The notes: generated by a model not told the origin, from the letters alone. A DNA stretch of 64,000 nucleotides from CAIKBL01 sp964555355 (GCA_964555355.1 CAZKRY010000016.1:1-64000); one strand, 5' to 3'; positions 25,261-33,817 are shown, counted from the first letter of the stretch. Made by a program: numbers and translations.

Positions 25261-25276
25261 GTAAATTCAACGTAAA
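25261..25276. promoter_or_regulatory. Candidate response-regulator binding site
   Basis: GTAAA at 25261-25265 is repeated at 25272-25276, a spacing of 11 bases (one helical turn), the arrangement typically bound by OmpR-family dimers. It lies in the 155-bp space between the divergent regulator gene and the PspA-like gene. Only two half-sites are visible, so this is tentative. Confidence 0.35.
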
Positions 25277-25367
25277 CGCGAGTGGCGAAACTTTACTTTT
25301 ATTAGCCTACTTCCGCGCTGAACCGCAGCCTACGCTGGCATTGTCATCACTGCCAACGGAGGATTTC

Positions 25368-25919
25368 ATGACCCTTATGACTCGTATGACGCGGCTCCTT
25401 AAGGCCGATGTGCATGCCGTGCTCGATGCGCTGGAAGAACCCCTCGCCCTTTTGAAGCAAGCCGTGCGTGAGATGGAGGACACGGTTGGGCGCGATCGCG
25501 CGGTACTCGCCGCGTCCCGCACGCGTGAACAATCAGCGCGCACGGCGCTGGAGGCTATTGCTCAGGCGCGCGCTCAGTTGGCACGCGAACTCAGCATGTG
25601 TCTAGACGCGCAGCGCGAAGCGCTAGCCCGCACAGTTGTGCGTCAGCAATTGGAACTCAATCATCGCACCGATACCTTAACCGCCGAGCTTATCCAAACC
25701 GAGCGAGAGACTGCGGCGATCGAAGCGCGGCTCGCGGCGCGTCAACGGCGTCTTGAGGAAATTCAAACCCAACTTAAACGCGCTGAAGCGAACGCCAATG
25801 TCGAGTCGACTGGCGCATACGCGGAGTCTTCGCGCGCGGCCCCGGGCGGCCCGCCGATCGACGACGACGCCATCGAACTTGCCCTATTACAAGCCAAACG
25901 TGCGCGAGGTGAGGTATGA
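25368..25919 (+). CDS. PspA/IM30-like coiled-coil protein
   Basis: A 183-residue protein with the PspA/Vipp1 organisation: short amphipathic N-terminus (MTRMTRLLKADVHAVLDALEEP), then a long alpha-helical coiled coil rich in Gln, Arg, Glu and Ala (about residues 20-145). ALLKQAVREMEDTV corresponds to the conserved beginning of the family hairpin. It is shorter than the usual 220 or so residues, lacking part of the last helices. PspA proteins bind the cytoplasmic face of stressed membranes. The ATG at 25368 has a strong GGAGGA (about 25358). It overlaps the next gene by 4 bp (ATGA), linking it to a membrane protein and a VWA protein. Confidence 0.8.
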   Translation: MTLMTRMTRLLKADVHAVLDALEEPLALLKQAVREMEDTVGRDRAVLAASRTREQSARTALEAIAQARAQLARELSMCLDAQREALARTVVRQQLELNHRTDTLTAELIQTERETAAIEARLAARQRRLEEIQTQLKRAEANANVESTGAYAESSRAAPGGPPIDDDAIELALLQAKRARGEV

Positions 25920-26458
25920 AACCCGGTCTGGTCGAAGGTGTACTGCTGGCCCTCGTTGCAAGCGTGCTTGGTGCTTTGTTGTGTCAGATGTTCGCGATCA
26001 CCTTGGGCGCCGGTTTGGGGCTACGGACAGTCGCGGCCCTCCTCTCGCTTATCTACGGCCTTTATCTCTATGCGCGCGCCGCGCGCTGTACCGGGCGTTC
26101 GCTCTTTCTATTTCTGTGGCTAATGGCGTCAATCCTACTAGCCGGAACCGGCGCACCGCTTTATGTAGTTTTTGTAGTTTATCTAAGCGGCGTGTGGCTG
26201 CTGCGTAGCGCGCTCTTTCATTCTCGCGCGATCGCCGTGCTCGCTGATCTTGCGCTCGTTGTCTTAGGCGCGTTGGCCGCCGCCTGGGCCTGGCACCAGA
26301 CCGGCAGCGTACTCGCCGCCCTCTGGAGCCTATTAGTCACGCAATCCTTATTCGTGCTCGTCCCCGGACGTGCGCGCGCTTCTTTGGATGATGGAACCCA
26401 GTCATTTGCGCGCGCCGAACGCGCAGCCACCGCCGCGTTGCGTCGCCTTGGCGTCTAA
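25916..26458 (+). CDS. Multi-pass membrane protein of the PspA-VWA set
   Basis: A 180-residue hydrophobic protein with about five predicted membrane helices (for example LALVASVLGALLCQMFAITLGAG and AVLADLALVVLGALAAAWAW) and an arginine-rich C-terminal tail. No family is recognised. It is translationally coupled to the PspA-like gene (4-bp overlap) and followed after 25 bp by the VWA gene. A place for it as the membrane partner of the PspA-like protein is inferred from this layout only. Confidence 0.7.
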   Translation: MKPGLVEGVLLALVASVLGALLCQMFAITLGAGLGLRTVAALLSLIYGLYLYARAARCTGRSLFLFLWLMASILLAGTGAPLYVVFVVYLSGVWLLRSALFHSRAIAVLADLALVVLGALAAAWAWHQTGSVLAALWSLLVTQSLFVLVPGRARASLDDGTQSFARAERAATAALRRLGV

Positions 26459-26483
26459 CTTGTTTAATCACTAGGAGATTACG

Positions 26484-27686
26484 ATGAAAGCAAAATCACT
26501 AACCTTAGGCCTATGTGCCGCAACCCTGACAGCGGTGACCCTGTACCCACAGTTACAGACACCGGTCATCGCACAGCCGAACCCTACGAAACCAGCCGCA
26601 CAGGTCCACACGCAAGAACGACCTCGCATCGATGTCGTCTTTGTACTCGATACCACCGGTAGCATGGGCGGGCTCATCGAAACGGCCAAAGAGAAAATTT
26701 GGTCGATTGCGACGACGATGGCACAAGCCCGTCCATCGCCAGAGATCCGCGTCGGCTTGGTCGCCTATCGCGATCGCGGAGATGCCTATGTCACGCAGCG
26801 TTTCGACCTCACTACGGATTTGGATTCGATGTACGCCACCCTCATGGACTTTCAAGCCGACGGCGGTGGCGATGGCCCGGAGGCTGTCAATCAAGCACTT
26901 GAAGAAGCGGTCACGCGTATGTCTTGGACCAACGAGAAGGACGCCTACAAAGTGGTGTTCTTGGTGGGGGATGCGCCGCCGCATATGGATTACCAAGATG
27001 ATGTGAAATACCCGCAGGTGCTGGCCCAAGCCACCGCGCGCGGTATCACGGTGAACACCATTCAATGCGGAGGTGACGTCAGCGCCACTCAGCCCTTCCA
27101 GCAGATCGCAGCCTTAGGCGACGGTAATTACTTGCAGGTCGAACAAGCCGGCAGCGCGGTGGCGGTGACGACACCGTATGACGACAAGCTCGCGCAACTC
27201 GCCGCCAAATTGGACGCCACGCGCATGACCTACGGCGATGCCGAGCAACGCGCGAAAGTCGCGGCGCGGCAAGCCGCAATGGACAAGGTGAGTAAGAATG
27301 CTTCTACCGCAGCCAAGGCCAGACGCGCCGAATTTAATGCCACCGAAAGCGGCGCAAAAAATCTCGCGAGTGCACCGGACTTGGTGGCGGATGTCGCTTC
27401 CGGAAAAGTCGATGCCAACGCCCTCGCGGCGAGCGAGCTACCGGCAGCGGTTGCGGTGCTGGCACCGGCTGAACGCGACGCGTATTTGGCCGACCAAGCC
27501 AAAACGCAGGACTCGCTGAAGAAAGAAATCGCGGCCACCGCCGAACAGCGTGCGGCCTTTATCAAAGACAAGGTCGCCGCGGATGGCGGAGCGGCTGCCT
27601 CGCTCGATCATCAGGTGTTCGGCGCGGTGAAAGCGCAAGCCGAGAAAAAAGGGTTGCGTTACGACAGCGCGGTACCGGTGTACTAA
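26484..27686 (+). CDS. Exported von Willebrand factor A domain protein
   Basis: A 400-residue protein with an N-terminal signal sequence (MKAKSLTLGLCAATLTAVTL, cleavage probably near residue 30) and a VWA domain from about residue 48 to 225. The MIDAS motif is complete: DTTGSMGG (Asp56 onward), the later Thr/Asp in RFDLTTDLDSM and the VVFLVGDAPPHMDY block. The C-terminal 170 residues are Ala/Lys-rich and helical. VWA domains bind divalent metal and mediate protein-protein contacts. It is last in the PspA-like operon, ribosome-binding site AGGAG at about 26472. A role in envelope-stress signalling on the periplasmic side is inferred. Confidence 0.83.
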   Translation: MKAKSLTLGLCAATLTAVTLYPQLQTPVIAQPNPTKPAAQVHTQERPRIDVVFVLDTTGSMGGLIETAKEKIWSIATTMAQARPSPEIRVGLVAYRDRGDAYVTQRFDLTTDLDSMYATLMDFQADGGGDGPEAVNQALEEAVTRMSWTNEKDAYKVVFLVGDAPPHMDYQDDVKYPQVLAQATARGITVNTIQCGGDVSATQPFQQIAALGDGNYLQVEQAGSAVAVTTPYDDKLAQLAAKLDATRMTYGDAEQRAKVAARQAAMDKVSKNASTAAKARRAEFNATESGAKNLASAPDLVADVASGKVDANALAASELPAAVAVLAPAERDAYLADQAKTQDSLKKEIAATAEQRAAFIKDKVAADGGAAASLDHQVFGAVKAQAEKKGLRYDSAVPVY

Positions 27687-27709
27687 GTTCGTTGGGATTA
27701 CAAAAAGAA

Positions 27710-27785
27710 CCCTCACCCCGGCCCTCTCCCGCTGAGCGGGAGAGGGGGAACGAAATGCCCTCTCCCATTTGCATGGGAGAGGGTA
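27710..27785. repeat. Composite CTCTCCC/GGGAGAGG repeat, copy 3
   Basis: Between the convergent VWA and SDR genes. It holds CCCTCACCCC followed by the hairpin CCTCTCCCGC-TGA-GCGGGAGAGG and a second hairpin CCCTCTCCCAT-TTG-CATGGGAGAGGG. Position between two 3' ends suggests a bidirectional terminator role, though there is no T-tract. Confidence 0.8.
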
Positions 27786-27814
27786 GGCATGCGAGGCTTC
27801 GTTATCAATCGCGC

Positions 27815-28534
27815 TTAGACGAGTAGACCGCCCCCATCCAGCGTTAGCACGGTGCCGTTGACATAACCGTTCTTCATCAGAAACAGCACGCCCTCCGCAA
27901 TTTCTTCCGCAGTACCAACGCGCTTCACCGGTAGCTTCTCACCGGCGGCGGCAAGCACCGCGTGTTTTTGCTCACCGAGAAATGCATCGAACAACGGCGT
28001 ATCGACATAACCCGGCGCGATGATGTTGACCCGCAGCGGCGCCAAATCGAGCGCGAGCGCGCGCGCAAACGATTCCACTGCGCCGCACGAGGCGGAAGCC
28101 ACCGAAGCACCGGCGAGCGGCCGCCGGGCTGCGGTGCCGGACATAAACACAAAAGAGCCACCGGGACGCATTTTCGGCGCCCCGAACTTTGCGGCATACA
28201 ACGCCGACCAGAAGCGCACACCCATCGCCGGTCGCAGCTCGGGGCGCGAGGGGCTAAGTTTCGCATCCATCACCAACGTACCTGCGGTGGAGAACACGTG
28301 ATCGATGTGCGGCAGGGATTTAAAAAATTCTTCGCTCGGCCGCTCATGCGCGGCATCGAACTGGCCGGTGACGACCGCGCCGCCCAAACTCTCGCACGCT
28401 TTCGCGAGCCGCGCGGCATCGCGCCCCGTGATCGCAACCTCCGCGCCTTCCGCGAGCGCCATCCGCGCTGTCGCAAGTCCAATGCCCGAACTGCCGCCCA
28501 ACACCACTACGCGCTTACCACTCAGTGTGCCCAT
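27815..28534 (-). CDS. Short-chain dehydrogenase/reductase
   Basis: A 239-residue SDR. The Rossmann motif is VVLGGSSGIGLATARMAL, and the C-terminus contains the usual substrate-loop and YVNGTVLTLDGGG end. At the active site the catalytic Tyr-x-x-x-Lys is not obvious: the region reads VASASCGAVESFARALALDLAPLRVN, with Ser/Cys where Tyr is usual, and the preceding serine is in FVFMSGTAAR. This suggests a divergent or non-classical SDR. Ribosome-binding site GGGAGGA is well placed. It lies upstream of nothing on its strand for 130 bp and downstream of the acyl-CoA dehydrogenase gene (24-bp gap), so the two are probably co-transcribed. Confidence 0.82.
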   Translation of the reverse strand: MGTLSGKRVVVLGGSSGIGLATARMALAEGAEVAITGRDAARLAKACESLGGAVVTGQFDAAHERPSEEFFKSLPHIDHVFSTAGTLVMDAKLSPSRPELRPAMGVRFWSALYAAKFGAPKMRPGGSFVFMSGTAARRPLAGASVASASCGAVESFARALALDLAPLRVNIIAPGYVDTPLFDAFLGEQKHAVLAAAGEKLPVKRVGTAEEIAEGVLFLMKNGYVNGTVLTLDGGGLLV

Positions 28535-28558
28535 CGTTTGCTTCCTCCCAAAATTTTT

Positions 28559-29746
28559 TTAACCTCGCAGACCTTTAAACAACTCGCCCGCAATGATGAG
28601 CTGTCTGATTTCACGCGTGCCCGCGCCAATTTCAACGATCTTCGCGTTGCGATAATGGCGATTGACTTCGGTCTCCCACATGAACCCCATGCCGCCGTGG
28701 ATCTGCACGGCTTTTTCGGTGCAGTCGACGATGACGCGCCCGGCTTTTAGCAATGCCGCCGCGCATAACTTATGAATATCACCGCGACCGCCGCCGCCCT
28801 GCTCTAAATCGTTACAGGCGTAGAGCGCGGAATAGGCCAATAAACGCAGCGCTTCGATCTCGGTATACATATCCGCGATCTGCGCCTGCACCAATTGGAA
28901 ATCGCCGATCGGTCGACCGAACTGCTGGCGCTGCGCGGCGTATTCCAGCGTCAAATCGAGCACGCGCTGCGCGCCGCCAATGACGCCGACGGCGAAAAAC
29001 GCGCGCTCGAGATCAAGACCGCTCATGACCACCGCGACGCCCAAGTTTTCTTCGCCGACAAGATTCGCGACCGGGACGCGGCAATCGTCGAAGACCAATT
29101 CACCGGTAGGACAACCACGCCAGCCCATTTTGTTCAGCGTCTGCGCCACCGAGAATCCCGACATACCTTTTTCGACGAGAAAGGCCGAAATACCTTTCGC
29201 GCCGCGCTCGGGCGCCGTCTTGGCATACACCAATACGAGATCCGCCACCGGTCCATTGGAAATAAACATCTTGCGCCCGTTCAATACATAGTGATCGCCA
29301 TCGCGCCGCGCCGTGGTGCGCATGCCACCGAGCGCATCCGAGCCGGCGCCGGGCTCGGTTAACGCGAGTGCGCCGATAATCTCACCCTTGCAGAGCCGCG
29401 GAATGTATTGCTGCTTCTGCGCCTCCGTGCCATTGCGCAATAGATTATTCAGACAGAGATTCTCGTGCGGACCCCAAATCGCTTGCGCATTGGTGTTCCA
29501 GTAGCAAAAGGCTTCACCCACGACCCCTGAGGCGAAAAGATCCATTCCCGCGCCACCCAGTGACGGCGGCGCCGTGATCCCGAGGTAGCCGGCAGCGCCT
29601 AAGTCAGCGATGAGATTGGGCGGATACCAATCCTCATCGTCCATTTTGGCAAACAGCGGATAGAGATGGTCTTTCGCATAACGATAAGCTTGCTCGTAGA
29701 CTTCCTGGCAGCCACCGCGCGGATTCAACAAGGATGGAACGGACAT
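28559..29746 (-). CDS. Isovaleryl-CoA dehydrogenase-like acyl-CoA dehydrogenase
   Basis: A 395-residue acyl-CoA dehydrogenase with all family blocks: GALALTEPGAGSDALGGMRTTA, FISNGPVADLVLVYA, MGWRGCPTGELVFDDCRVP, RQQFGRPIGDFQLVQAQIADM and QIHGGMGFMWETEVNRHYRNAKIVEIGAGT. A glutamate in SGLDLERAFFA sits where isovaleryl-CoA dehydrogenase keeps its catalytic base (established for the human enzyme), favouring branched-chain substrates of leucine breakdown. An acyl-CoA carboxylase resembling methylcrotonyl-CoA carboxylase is encoded at 57.3-60.9 kb, which would be the next step, though the two loci are far apart. The SDR gene follows at 24 bp. Confidence 0.87.
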   Translation of the reverse strand: MSVPSLLNPRGGCQEVYEQAYRYAKDHLYPLFAKMDDEDWYPPNLIADLGAAGYLGITAPPSLGGAGMDLFASGVVGEAFCYWNTNAQAIWGPHENLCLNNLLRNGTEAQKQQYIPRLCKGEIIGALALTEPGAGSDALGGMRTTARRDGDHYVLNGRKMFISNGPVADLVLVYAKTAPERGAKGISAFLVEKGMSGFSVAQTLNKMGWRGCPTGELVFDDCRVPVANLVGEENLGVAVVMSGLDLERAFFAVGVIGGAQRVLDLTLEYAAQRQQFGRPIGDFQLVQAQIADMYTEIEALRLLAYSALYACNDLEQGGGGRGDIHKLCAAALLKAGRVIVDCTEKAVQIHGGMGFMWETEVNRHYRNAKIVEIGAGTREIRQLIIAGELFKGLRG

Positions 29747-29856
29747 GCGGGCTCTCGAGGAAACGGGATTTGCGCACCATAGCGGCGCCAGCCATCAACC
29801 GCAAACCGTTACGCCACGGCGCGCGATTCACGCGCTGGTTCCTGTGCGCGGCTTGC

Positions 29857-30312
29857 CTAATCCGGTCGCGACCGCCCCAGACTATCCAGCCAAATCATGA
29901 CCGCGCGCTCGATCGGTCGCGCGGCGCGCAACCGTAAAGAGTAGAACGTTGTGCCGCGCGTTACCTCCGCGCCTTCCAGCACCAAGCCCGGCATGCCCCG
30001 GAAAAAGGAATAATCCACCAACGTCAGCGGATACACGCTGCCGTCGCGGGTGCGGGCTTCCGCGTGCACGGAGGCAAGGGGGAAAACATTCGGCAATTGC
30101 CTGACCACGTGCTCGCGGTCCATGCCCACGGATTCCAAGTCCCGCAAGTACAAGATAAGGCGCGGCCGTCCGGTATTAGCGGTGAGTGCTTCGCGCAATT
30201 CGAACGGGCGCCACTCGATGCCAACATCGACCGGCGCGCCGGTCAGCGTCAGTGAGTCAAGCGACACCCCGCCCATCGCAAATAAGAGCGAGGCGCACAG
30301 CAGTTCGGTCAT
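29857..30312 (-). CDS. Small unknown protein downstream of surE
   Basis: A 151-residue protein with no recognised family. The N-terminal 25 residues (MTELLCASLLFAMGGVSLDS) are hydrophobic and may be a signal or anchor. The rest is beta-rich, with ARPIERAVMIWLDSLGRSRP at the end. It begins 16 bp after the stop of surE on the same strand and is probably co-transcribed with it. No catalytic motif is visible. Confidence 0.6.
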   Translation of the reverse strand: MTELLCASLLFAMGGVSLDSLTLTGAPVDVGIEWRPFELREALTANTGRPRLILYLRDLESVGMDREHVVRQLPNVFPLASVHAEARTRDGSVYPLTLVDYSFFRGMPGLVLEGAEVTRGTTFYSLRLRAARPIERAVMIWLDSLGRSRPD

Positions 30313-30328
30313 GCGGTGGATGCCGCGC

Positions 30329-31195
30329 TCATTTCAAGGCCGGTGGCGTTCCTAATTTCTTAATCAAGGCCTCAGCGTCCAGCGCTTCCCAATTGGCCTT
30401 CAGCACACTCAACGTCACGTAGCCATGCGCGAAAAGCGCTGTGTCGGTCTCCGTTTCCGGATCATGTGTGAGGGGGTCCGGCCCAAACGAGAGCTTAATC
30501 CGGCCGGGCTCCGCCAACGCCACATACTTCATGGCGTAGCCGGCGTCCGGCGCGACCGCCGCCCAGCGCGCGCCTCGTGCCACTGGATTGACCGGGTAAT
30601 TGATATTGATCACCGTGCCAGGTGGTAGGAGACGTGACTTGGCGTCCGGGGGCATTACCTGCCCGATGAAATCCGCGACGAACTTGCCGGCCGCCGGATA
30701 CGCGGCCAAGGTACTTGGAAAGCCCTCCTTGGCCTGCGCGAAGTCGATCCCGACCGAAATCGCCAAGGCCGGGATCCCGCGTGCGGCGGCGACAATTGCC
30801 GCCCCGACCGTGCCGGATACATTGGATGTCGAACCAATGTTCTGACCGCGATTGGCGCCGGACACCACCAGATCGGGCGGCGCATCCTTGAACACGAGGT
30901 CGAGCCCGACCAAAGACGCGTCGGCCGGGCTGCCGTCCACCACCCACACGTTGGGCGCAGCCTGCGCGAAGGCCATCTCGCCGGTGGAAATCTTGGCGCT
31001 GCTTCCGCTCTGATCGAGACGTGGCGCTACCATGGTGACCGAGTGCCCGGCGGCAGTGAGCGCTTCGTGCACGGCTTTGATCCCCGGCGCCTCAAATCCA
31101 TCGTCGTTCACCAACAGAATATTGAGCGCCACCGCATTGCTGAAAAATCCGGCCAGCGCAAAGCTCGCCAACGCTCTGTGAGTCAATCGCCGCAT
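30329..31195 (-). CDS. surE: Exported SurE-type nucleotidase
   Basis: A 288-residue SurE protein. The metal-binding NDDG is at residues 30-33 (ILLVNDDGFEAPG), followed by VAPRLDQSGSSAKIS (SurE Q-S-G-S-S block), the SGANRGQNIG motif with its conserved Asn, and GTVININYP. Family members are metal-dependent 5'/3'-nucleotidases. Unlike the usual cytoplasmic enzyme, this one carries a 24-residue N-terminal signal (MRRLTHRALASFALAGFFSNAVA), so it probably works in the periplasm. It is followed after 16 bp by a small unknown gene. It is not in the usual surE-pcm-nlpD neighbourhood. Confidence 0.88.
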   Translation of the reverse strand: MRRLTHRALASFALAGFFSNAVALNILLVNDDGFEAPGIKAVHEALTAAGHSVTMVAPRLDQSGSSAKISTGEMAFAQAAPNVWVVDGSPADASLVGLDLVFKDAPPDLVVSGANRGQNIGSTSNVSGTVGAAIVAAARGIPALAISVGIDFAQAKEGFPSTLAAYPAAGKFVADFIGQVMPPDAKSRLLPPGTVININYPVNPVARGARWAAVAPDAGYAMKYVALAEPGRIKLSFGPDPLTHDPETETDTALFAHGYVTLSVLKANWEALDAEALIKKLGTPPALK

Positions 31196-31351
31196 GCGTT
31201 TGTCCTGCGAAGTGGTTAATAAGGTCGGAGTCTAGCCGATGCGACGGTGGCGACAAATGCCGTTCCGGCTCGGCGTTGCGATAATCAGCCGAGAAATGGC
31301 CCGCGATGCCGAGTATCCTTAGTGTTTTCGAAAACTGAACGGGACGCGTAG

Positions 31352-33553
31352 ATGAACCCTGGCACAATCGACACGACTTACACCCATACCCGGGTCAACC
31401 TTGGCCGCATGGAGGTTGCAAATCCGCTTTACCAATTGGTGGTCAATGACATTCTGCCGGACTTGGGCCTTGACCCAACTGCTTTTTGGGCGATGCTGGA
31501 AGAGGTGCTGACAGAGCTCGCACCTAAGAACAACGTGCTCCTTTTGAAGCGCTATAAGCTGCAGGCGGAAATCGACACGTGGCATCAAGCCCGCTGCGAT
31601 GCGCCGCACGATCCCGCGCAATACAAAAAGTTTCTGCAGAAAATCGGCTATCTGCTGCCCGAAGGGCCGGACTTTGCAATCGCAACTACAAACGTTGACG
31701 ACGAGATCGCCATTACGGCCGGGCCGCAGTTGGTGGTTCCAGTCAAGAATGCGCGCTATGCGCTGAATGCGACGAATGCGCGCTGGGGCTCGCTTTACGA
31801 TGCACTGTATGGCTCGGATGTCATTCCGGAGACCGACGGCGCTACCAAGGCAGGCGCTTACAATCCCACGCGCGGCGCCAAGGTCATTGCCTATGCCCGT
31901 GGATTGCTCGACAAAGCGGCACCTTTGGCACGCGGTTCGCACGCTGAGGCAGTTGCTTATCGCGTGGTCAACGCGGAGTTGATTATCGAGCTAAAGGGCG
32001 GCGAGCAGACCCGTTTGCAGGAAGCTCCAAAATTTGCCGGCTACAACGGCGCGCCCGCGCATCCGACGGAAGTGTTATTGCGCAACAACGGCCTGCATAT
32101 CGTCATCCAGTTTGACGTCAAACATCCGGTAGGCAAGGCGGACACGGCCGGCGTTAAAGATCTGATTCTTGAATCCGCGGTGACCACCATCCAAGACTGC
32201 GAAGATTCCGTGGCGGCAGCCGATGGCGCGGACAAAGCCGAGGTTTACCGTAATTTGTTAGGACTGATGCGCGGCACGTTGACGGACACCTTCGATAAAG
32301 GCGGCAAAACCATCACGCGCACCTTGACGCCCGATCTCAATTTTTTGGATCCGCAAGGAAATCCCATCACACTCCCCGGCCGCGCATTGTTATTGATTCG
32401 CAATGTCGGACATTTGATGACGAATGAAGCCGTCCTGCTCAAAGGCGAAGAGGTGCCGGAAGGAATTCTCGATGCCGTCATCACCGCGACCATCGCACTC
32501 TACGATCTGCGTGAGCTAGGCACGCGACGCAACTCGCGCAAAGGTTCGGTGTACATCGTCAAACCGAAAATGCACGGGCCGGAAGAAGTCGCTTTTGCCT
32601 GCGCGTTGTTCGACAAAGTCGAAGACATGCTTAAACTGCCGCGACACACGCTCAAGATCGGCGTCATGGATGAAGAGCGCCGTACCACGGTCAACCTCAA
32701 GGAATGTATCCGCGCGGCAAAAGATCGTTTGATTTTCATTAATACCGGCTTTCTCGATCGCACCGGAGACGAGATTCACACCTCGATGGAAGCCGGCGTC
32801 ATGGTGCGCAAGGAGGCCATGAAGCAAGAGATTTGGATCAAGGCTTACGAAAATTGGAACGTCGATGTGGGGCTCGCCTGCGGCCTACAAGGCAAAGCCC
32901 AGATCGGTAAAGGTATGTGGGCGAAGCCTGATCTGATGCGCGAGATGGTCGATACCAAAATCGCGCACTTGATGGCGGGCGCGAGTACGGCGTGGGTGCC
33001 CTCGCCGACCGCGGCCACCTTGCATGCCATGCACTATCACCACGTCAATGTATGGACCGTACAAAACGAAATTCAGAAACGCGCGCGGGCAAGCTTGGAC
33101 GATATTCTGACCATTCCGCTGCTGGGCGACACTCCGCTGACCCGCGAGCAAGTGCAGGCCGAACTCGACAATAACTGCCAAGGTATTTTGGGTTACGTGG
33201 TACGCTGGATCGATCTCGGGATCGGCTGTTCCAAGGTACCGGACATCAATGACGTCGGCTTGATGGAAGACCGCGCGACGCTACGCATCTCCAGCCAACA
33301 CATCGCGAATTGGCTGCGCCATGATTACGTCCGACGCCGGCATGTATTGGAAACGTTCAAACGCATGGCGGTGGTGGTTGATCGCCAAAATGCCAACGAA
33401 CCCGGCTACAAACCGATGTCGACGAACTTCGATGAATCGGTGGCGTTTCAAGCGGCCTGCGAATTGGTGTTCGGTGGCGTGCATCAACCGAATGGCTATA
33501 CCGAGCCGGTGTTGCATCGGCGGCGGCGGGAATTGAAGGCGGCGAACGGTTGA
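31352..33553 (+). CDS. glcB: Malate synthase G
   Basis: A 733-residue malate synthase of the G isoform: length and the order of blocks match GlcB. The N-terminal part has GPQLVVPVKNARYALNATNARWGSLYDALYG; the TIM-barrel catalytic part includes VTTIQDCEDSVAAAD, SVYIVKPKMHGPEEVAFA, LKIGVMDEERRTTVNLKECI, and FINTGFLDRTGDEIHTSMEAG. Condenses glyoxylate with acetyl-CoA. Isocitrate lyase and glycolate oxidase genes are not in this window. It stands alone on the plus strand between surE and the amine gene cluster; a link to glyoxylate from C1/C2 metabolism is possible but unproven. Confidence 0.95.
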   Translation: MNPGTIDTTYTHTRVNLGRMEVANPLYQLVVNDILPDLGLDPTAFWAMLEEVLTELAPKNNVLLLKRYKLQAEIDTWHQARCDAPHDPAQYKKFLQKIGYLLPEGPDFAIATTNVDDEIAITAGPQLVVPVKNARYALNATNARWGSLYDALYGSDVIPETDGATKAGAYNPTRGAKVIAYARGLLDKAAPLARGSHAEAVAYRVVNAELIIELKGGEQTRLQEAPKFAGYNGAPAHPTEVLLRNNGLHIVIQFDVKHPVGKADTAGVKDLILESAVTTIQDCEDSVAAADGADKAEVYRNLLGLMRGTLTDTFDKGGKTITRTLTPDLNFLDPQGNPITLPGRALLLIRNVGHLMTNEAVLLKGEEVPEGILDAVITATIALYDLRELGTRRNSRKGSVYIVKPKMHGPEEVAFACALFDKVEDMLKLPRHTLKIGVMDEERRTTVNLKECIRAAKDRLIFINTGFLDRTGDEIHTSMEAGVMVRKEAMKQEIWIKAYENWNVDVGLACGLQGKAQIGKGMWAKPDLMREMVDTKIAHLMAGASTAWVPSPTAATLHAMHYHHVNVWTVQNEIQKRARASLDDILTIPLLGDTPLTREQVQAELDNNCQGILGYVVRWIDLGIGCSKVPDINDVGLMEDRATLRISSQHIANWLRHDYVRRRHVLETFKRMAVVVDRQNANEPGYKPMSTNFDESVAFQAACELVFGGVHQPNGYTEPVLHRRRRELKAANG

Positions 33554-33562
33554 ACCCTATTT

Positions 33563-33650
33563 ACCTCTCCCACCGGGAGAGGTCGGCGCGTAGCGCCGGG
33601 TGAGGGGCAGCTTTCCTACCAGCGCTGCGCGAAAACCCTCACCCCAGCCC
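33563..33650. repeat. Composite CTCTCCC/GGGAGAGG repeat, copy 4
   Basis: Right after glcB: CTCTCCC-ACC-GGGAGAGG followed by TCGGCGCGTAGCGCCGGGTGAGGG (33565-33605), and then CCCTCACCCCAGCC (33636-33650) leading into the tandem array at 33651. It is the most complete copy and shows both modules of the family. Confidence 0.8.
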
Positions 33651-33770
33651 TCTCCCGCACGCGGGAGAGGGAGATTTCTGTACCTCTTCCGCACGCGGGA
33701 GAGGGAGATTTCTGTACCTCTCCCGCGCGCGGGAGAGGGGGATTTCCTAATCCTCTCGCACCGGGAGAGC
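33651..33770. repeat. 34-bp tandem repeat built from GGGAGAGG hairpins
   Basis: Three and a half units of a 34-bp period: 33651-33684, 33685-33718, 33719-33753 (35 bp), then a degenerate unit to 33770. Each holds TCTCCCGCACGCGGGAGAGG followed by GAGATTTCTGTACC or a variant. Units differ by one to a few bases. It lies between the convergent glcB and XRE regulator genes. Confidence 0.85.
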
Positions 33771-33817
33771 GTCATTCGCATTTGACGCGCGTGCTAGACG
33801 ACAGCGCGTTCGCTACG

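Noticed and set aside
27962..28750. A 262-residue frame antisense to the SDR and acyl-CoA dehydrogenase genes
   Set aside because: It crosses two coding regions on the other strand and their junction; GC-biased third positions explain its length.
31319..31942. A 207-residue frame antisense to glcB
   Set aside because: It lies wholly opposite a well-supported malate synthase gene and matches no family.
33651..33770. Possible CRISPR array
   Set aside because: The repeat units are contiguous, hairpin-forming and nearly identical throughout, with no unique spacers, and no cas genes are near.
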